DNA from: Bisporella sp. PMI_857
Lineage: Eukaryota > Ascomycota > Leotiomycetes > Helotiales > Helotiaceae
NCBI GenBank assembly: GCA_021307315.1
Contig: JAJSPD010000247.1
Span: forward strand, 1-13,823
Direction of reading: 5' to 3'
DNA: 13,823 nucleotides
Each line of letters starts with the position of its first letter. Positions within the stretch are counted from its first letter, which is position 1. Both the position numbers and the translations under genes were made by a program. Below the pieces are notes generated by a model. That model saw nothing but the letters and a program-made list of their open reading frames with translations, searched no databases and was not told the origin of the DNA. This document shows, piece after piece, positions 8,922 to 13,823 of the stretch.

Positions 8922-10842
8922 TCATTTCGTGGCTTTACGCGAGCACCGTCGACGAGAGATACTCAATTCCCTCTGCTCGATAGAGATCCGGGATACATAT
9001 GCCAAATTAGTCACGTTGGTGTCGAATACAATATTACTCGGACTATCAAGAGTATACTTCGGCCAATGCACATGACTCGCTGGTATCACAAATTAGTAGT
9101 TGTTTATTTTTAGTGCACTTAACATACCTCTAGATTTGTTAGGATCTCCATGAACAATAAAGCTAATCCACATCCTCGACATCGTTGTAGAAAGATCAGT
9201 AAAACTTTGCGGCTTGCCCTCAAATGGTGGGACAGCAACGGCATTCTGGTAACCCACGCCTTCAATGTTATGAAAAACAAAGGAAACCTCCTGAAAATGA
9301 GCTGCGCTGTCAACACCATTAGGGATAGCATTGAAAACATAACTATAGCTAGTGGCATTGTATTTTGCCCAAAATTGAGTCGATATTCGGCGGGGAGCAT
9401 GCTGATAGCTATCACCAATGTATGCAGCAGAACGTTTGAACTGTGAGCCGTATAATAGCGAAGCTAGCGGGCGACCATAGAGAGTAGGTGGAATACCAAT
9501 TTGAGGAATGTCAGGGTAGACTGCTGCAATGACTGTGGCAGTAATGTTGTCAAGACCGGAGGAAGTGAGCATCGAGAAGAATTGAGAAGTGGTGTTGATG
9601 CCTCGTGGTGCAAAGGATACACCTTCATCGTGGTTAGCTCCTAGGAGATAAGGCACTTTGACAAAATTTCCGTTGGTAAGTGAATTTATGCCGTTGTCCA
9701 GTAGAAAATCGTTGTCAACGATTGGAGGGAAACTTGCGCTTGCGGTCACGGAGCTATTGAATATTGAGCTGAGAATATCGACCGGTATCTTTCGTAAACA
9801 GTCGAGGGTATCGATAGCTGTACTACAGTTTGCTGCTTGTACAATATTATTGTAATTAGATTGCGATATTTTGGGATCCGTTATAAATGAGCCTACGCCG
9901 ATAGGTCCGCCACTTTGAGATATGGCACGATGGAATAGTCCATCATCTCGTCCCCCATAAGCGATCAGATGAGCACCGACGCTGTAGCCACCTGCACTTT
10001 CTCCCCAGATTGTCACTTGAGCTGGGTCACCTCCAAAAGCTGCAATATTCTCTTTCACCCAGTGCAAAGCGAGACGTTGGTCTCGAATCCCCATGTTTGT
10101 CGACCCATCTTCTATAATTTCATTTCCAGACAAGAATCCCCATGCGTGAAGACGATAGTTGATACTAACACCAATAAATGGAGATTCAGAATAAACAGAC
10201 TGCTGGACAATAAATGATAAATTATATCGCGGGTCAGCATTGCCGCCCTGGAAGAACCCTCCTCCATGAATCCTAGAATAAATTAGCGTTTGAAAAAAGC
10301 TTTCTTTTCTTTTTAGGGTAAGAGTAAGGAGTGAGGGGGTGATCTGGGACGTTTACACATTTCTAAACCTCATGAAAAAAAATTGCTCTCAAGATAGATC
10401 TTGTTCTCCTTGACTCCCTTTGAAAATAAAGCTTAATTTGTATGAAAATGTGCTCGTACCAAACAGCTACTGGCACTTTACTAACAATCCCACTCGGCCG
10501 GACAACATTCAGAGTCAGGCAATCCTCTGAGACGTCATTCCCTAAGACCCATTGATCGCTGCCATATCCTATACACTCCGGAGAATAGGTGGCAGCCGGT
10601 TTAACACCTGACCACGAAGAGTTCAAAGATTGAGCTTGTCGAAATCGAAAATCAGCAATGGGTGGCTGGGCATAAGGTATTCCTAAAAAGAAATCCTGGT
10701 TGTACACCGAGCTGTATATTCCAGAATAGGTGCCATTCAGTGTCTTTACAAAAGGGATATGTGATGATTGATGTTGTGAGACGGATGCTAGAGAAGAACT
10801 AGCCCAGATGAACACGGTCAAAAATGGTATATTCAGCAACAT
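8922..10842 (-). CDS. Secreted type-B carboxylesterase/lipase, 3 exons, C-terminal frameshift
   Basis: An alpha/beta-hydrolase that cleaves carboxylic esters outside the cell; the substrate is not predictable. Exons 10842-10460, 10272-9128 and 9079-8922 total 562 codons with stop (561 aa), the usual family length. Residues 1 to about 19 form a signal peptide (MLLNIPFLTVFIWASSSLA). Landmarks are SEDCLTLNV at 105-113, the oxyanion-hole HGGGF at 130-134, nucleophile Ser220 in GESAGG, Glu344 in NHDEG and His453 in AAHFQEVSFVF, so the triad is complete. Cys90/Cys108 and Cys277/Cys286 fit family disulfides. Many N-x-S/T sites suggest glycosylation. Intron 1 is 187 nt; intron 2 is 48 nt. The ATG at 10842 is chosen because it begins the signal peptide and lies about 110 nt past a TATA-like box; the in-frame ATG at 10947 sits almost on that box. 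Near 8990-8993 the family-like ending continues in another frame, so the last residues are altered. Confidence 0.9.
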
Positions 10843-10950
10843 TTTAAGCTGAAAAACGACGACGGTTGGCAAAAACGAGGCTGCGTATTCTGTAACTGTA
10901 GTGCTCCCAAGAGAAATGGTCGGCAGCGAATTCATAAAAAGATTCATGGT

Positions 10951-10957
10951 TTATATA
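10951..10957 (-). promoter_or_regulatory. TATA-like box of the esterase gene
   Basis: TATATAA on the minus strand, 109 nt before the chosen ATG at 10842. A start of transcription 30-60 nt downstream would fall between the upstream ATG (10947) and the chosen one, which supports the shorter protein. Confidence 0.45.
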
Positions 10958-11036
10958 ATATTAATTCTACTTTCGTCATTTCTTATTGCTGCTAAGTACC
11001 CCTCACGACGAAGCAAGAACGAGGTTGGCGAACTGC

Positions 11037-11094
11037 CGGGATGCTAACCGGGCTAAACTGCGGCAAGTCGCTGCGGGGTGTGAGCTTCTTGCGG
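11037..11094. promoter_or_regulatory. Array of five CGG triplets, candidate zinc-cluster binding region
   Basis: CGG occurs on the plus strand at 11037, 11049, 11061, 11074 and 11092, so the first four are spaced 12, 12 and 13 nt start to start (CGG-N9-CGG-N9-CGG-N10-CGG). All point the same way. Zn2Cys6 regulators bind CGG half-sites as direct, inverted or everted repeats with a protein-specific gap. The array lies about 195-250 nt upstream of the esterase ATG. Its use by either neighbouring regulator is inference. Confidence 0.45.
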
Positions 11095-11787
11095 CACGAG
11101 CAAATATACAATAGTCGTGTTATTAATTATAAGTTGTTAAATCCATAGCATTTTGCAATGGTCAATCTTTCCAGGCGAGTGTGAAATGTCTCGTTGGTTT
11201 GAAGATGCAGACGAGTCAGTCCCAAACTGTAATATACCTCGGCATAGTAAACAGGTTACTCTAAATCAATTCATGTATATTTCGAAATAGTCATTTAGAA
11301 AGTAAGTAAGGTTTCCTGGCTCTGCAGCAATATAGTCTTTTTATTCAGCAAATATCTCGCCATCTCCAAGATTCTATCACTCTATAAATAACTATATACA
11401 CCGTATGGCCGCTGAAAATCCCTTATTATTGCTATTGCTAGACCCTATGCATGCGCTGCTCCTTACGCTCTAGGTATACGAGGTACCAAGAGAAGCAATA
11501 CTCCACGCCTTTACGGTATTTATTTATAATTCAAATACTCACCGGCTTTAGATATTTATACGAAGTAAAATCGATATAGTAGCCTATCTTAGCAATTCGC
11601 AAAGATACTTCAAGATTAGCTTCGTTTCCACTCTATTTGTCATGAGTTTTTACGCGATCATTATAAAAGGCATGATGCTTAAATTAGCTGATAACTACGT
11701 ACGATTTTTCCAGTTCATGTCACTTCACACCCGGCTTCTATTGGGAACCAGTGTGACAAAAAATATTCAAGATATTCGAATATTATT

Positions 11788-11978
11788 GAATAGAATAGAA
11801 TAGAATAGAATAGAATAGAATAGAATAGAATAGAATAGAATAGAATAGAATAGAATAGAATAGAATAGAATAGAATAGAATAGAATAGAATAGAATAGAA
11901 TAGAATAGAATAGAATAGAATAGAATAGAATAGAATAGAATAGAATAGAATAGAATAAATAGAATAGAATTAGAATAG
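11788..11978. repeat. GAATA (TAGAA) pentanucleotide satellite
   Basis: Positions 11788-11957 are 170 nt of perfect GAATA period, 34 units with no interruption, followed by about 21 nt of imperfect copies to 11978. It is flanked by near-identical direct copies of TATTC(T)GAATATTATT at 11773-11787 and 11979-11994. The minus strand is open through the array because TTCTA reads FYSIL in every frame. That is a composition effect, not a gene. Confidence 0.97.
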
Positions 11979-12189
11979 TATTCTGAATATTATTCAACTA
12001 TTCAACTACGTGACTGTAATTAATTTTAAAACTATTATTTAAATATAATATACAAACTAAGTACTAGAACTAAGTAACGTTTCTGAAACTGCAAAAATCT
12101 ATATAATTAAAAATAAAAAAACTAATTAATAAGATCAATAAAAAATAAATTTTCCTCCGCCGGTAGTATTTTATTTTCTTTTTCTTTTT

Positions 12190-13680
12190 CTTTAAATATA
12201 TTCCAGCTTTTAAAAGCTATTGTATAAAGAAAAACATTTTTATTTAACTTGTTTTTTAGCTTATTAATAATAAGTGCTAAAAGACTAAATATCGTTCAAA
12301 AAAAGCTGAAGTAGCTGGAATTTGAAGATATTTTTTAACTATTAAAAATAATACAGAGTATTTAGCTTTATTAGTAAGCCAAAAATCTAAAGAGTTTGTT
12401 TATAATAATTAGTATATATCATTTTAATTATATAGAGAAAAAACTTACAGATTTATTAGATTTTCTTTTTTCGAGATATAATTTAATTCTTCGATTTTTT
12501 CTTTTTCGTTTTCTATATATATATCGTCGTTTTCGTCGTTGTCGTTATTATATATATTAATAGCTCTAGTTCGACAATAGAAAGTTGCTTAACTAATAGT
12601 CTATTTTATAACTATTCAATTAGTTAGTATTTATATAATATAAAAATTAAATAATAATAAACTAACTTATTATAATCCGTAAGTAAACGATTATATATAT
12701 TAATAGCTTGCTCGCGACTTAAGCTTATAGCTTCTAAGCTTTCTTGTTTAATTTTAGGATTTAAAATAAATAAAAAATATAAAGCTTTATTGTTTTGACT
12801 TATTCCTGTTTTAAAAAAATATTTTCGAAGCTTTAAAATGCTTTTATTAATAGCTTTAGTAAAAATATCGCTTTATTAAACAGTTAGTATTTAAATTTTT
12901 TAAAAGTAAACAAATTGACTTACATTAAATTCTTGTTTAATAGCATTTAGCTTATTATATATTTTATATATTTCAGGCATAAAATAATATATAGTAAAAT
13001 ATTTTTCCGCTTGTAACTTAGTAAAAGCTTTAACGAAGATATTAAATATTTTTAAACATTTCTGTAAATATTCAATTCGGTATTTTTTAATAATAAGCTT
13101 TTTTTATTTTTTTTTGAAGTTTTTAGAAGTAAATAATTTTTAAACTACTTTAATAGTTTGCCAAATATTAAAAAAGTCTTTAAGTATATAAGCTGTAAAA
13201 GACTATCGAGTTTTTGATTTATTACATATTAGTATATATTTAATAATAACTATAATAATTAAGTTTTGTTTACTTAGTTGAAGTATTTTAGCATTTTTTT
13301 ATATTGAAAGCTTGAATTTGGCTTTTCAATAATTTAGCATTTTCTTAAGAATATTTAATACCGATAATAATTCGTCGAAGCGTTTTTTAAAAAAAAGCAT
13401 TTAATAATAATTAGCAATTATATAATATATAACTTATTAATAAAATAAAACCAACTTTTTAAGTTTTTAATAGTATTGTTATTAAAAGAATCGTCGTTTT
13501 CGTTTTTTATATTATAAACTGCATTATTATCGAGCTTTATATAAGCGTTTTTTAATAAGCGTTTTTAATATATTTTGAACGGCTAAGTTTAACACGTAAA
13601 CTAAACACGCTATATTTTCTTGAAATTTTATAGTTTGTAAACTATAATGTTCTTTAAAAGCTTTTAAAAAAAGTATCGTT
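12190..13680 (-). pseudogene. hAT transposase pseudogene, RIP-mutated, N-terminus beyond window
   Basis: Reading the minus strand across many stops and frame changes recovers hAT landmarks in the correct order. CLVYVLNLAVQ at 13607-13575 matches the C-x-x-H-x-LNL-x-x-Q block (His lost). TR-stop-SFTAYILK at 13211-13179 matches TRWNSTYxML, with the Trp codon now TAG. LQAEKYFTIYYFMPEIYKI lies at 13016-12960 and ALYFLFILNPKIK at 12785-12747. The hATC dimerisation block spans 12384-12292, with FW, then YLQIPATSAFFER. AFKSW at 12217-12203 is the terminal LKSW-like motif. The family is well supported; the protein cannot be made. Any BED-type zinc finger would lie outside the window. The Trp-to-stop change and general A/T drift are what RIP produces. 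Confidence 0.82.
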
Positions 13681-13823
13681 TGAAACTTGCGTTACTTCTA
13701 GTAATACTATAAATAATTAGTATATTAATAAAAAGTAAGTAAATTAGAAATAAATACCTAGTTAATATTATATTTAATATTATAATTTTGTAAAGTCTTT
13801 AATAAAACTTTTTTTCATATAAG

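Larger units (their letters stand above)
10843..11748. promoter_or_regulatory. Upstream region of the esterase gene
   Basis: About 0.9 kb with no supported gene on either strand. A GC-rich island at about 11000-11100 stands out from AT-rich surroundings and carries the CGG array described separately. A CCCCT element (stress-response-type) lies near 10999. From 11100 to 11748 I see nothing distinctive. Confidence 0.55.
11749..13823 (-). mobile_element. RIP-degraded hAT-family DNA transposon, partial
   Basis: A decayed transposase (12190-13680) with hAT landmarks is embedded in very AT-rich DNA that runs to the window edge. From about 11990 onward CA and TG dinucleotides look scarce while TA is abundant and CG persists in places (for example 12520-12545), the pattern left by RIP, which acts mainly on CpA. 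The 3' boundary is uncertain. A candidate terminus is CAGTGTGACAAA at 11749, since hAT elements commonly begin CAGTG or similar. The other end lies outside the window, so neither the terminal repeats nor an 8-bp target duplication can be confirmed. Confidence 0.7.

Noticed and set aside
11767..11997. 76-codon minus-strand frame made of FYSIL repeats
   Set aside because: A pentanucleotide read in triplets gives the same five residues in all frames with no stop, so openness here carries no coding information.

Overview
The window looks like nuclear DNA of a filamentous ascomycete (Pezizomycotina). The genes carry many short introns (43-116 nt, one of 187 nt) with GT...CTAAC/CTAAT-like...AG signals. 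Two genes encode fungal-type zinc-cluster regulators, one encodes a secreted type-B carboxylesterase, and the right end is an AT-rich transposon relic with the signature of repeat-induced point mutation (RIP). I cannot name the species.

Layout from left to right. 1-999: no convincing gene, with an ATA-type microsatellite near 706-757. 1000-3723 (minus): a Zn2Cys6 transcription factor reconstructed from ten exons (718 aa). 3724-5429: a 1.7 kb intergenic region between two divergent regulators. It contains a short ATTTT repeat, an imperfect inverted repeat and, at 5041-5240, the decayed C-terminal end of a Tc1/mariner-type transposase. 5430-7300 (plus): a second regulator of four exons (536 aa) that joins a C2HC finger to a Zn2Cys6 cluster. 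7301-8921: a 1.6 kb convergent intergenic region with nothing I can support as a gene. 8922-10842 (minus): a secreted type-B carboxylesterase of three exons, complete except for an apparent one-base frameshift in its last roughly 20 codons. 10843-11748: its upstream region, with a TATA-like box and a row of regularly spaced CGG triplets. 11749-13823: a RIP-degraded hAT-family transposon on the minus strand that runs off the window, with a 34-unit perfect GAATA satellite near its end.

Two zinc-cluster regulators next to one secreted esterase, hemmed in by relic transposons, resemble an accessory locus or the edge of a gene cluster. The CGG direct repeats upstream of the esterase are the type of site zinc-cluster proteins bind, so one of the neighbouring regulators could control it. 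That link is inference only. No RNA gene, CRISPR array or plainly new multi-gene system is visible. The observations most worth a second look are the esterase frameshift, the hAT relic with its satellite between direct repeats, the Tc1 remnant in a regulator promoter, and the CGG array.
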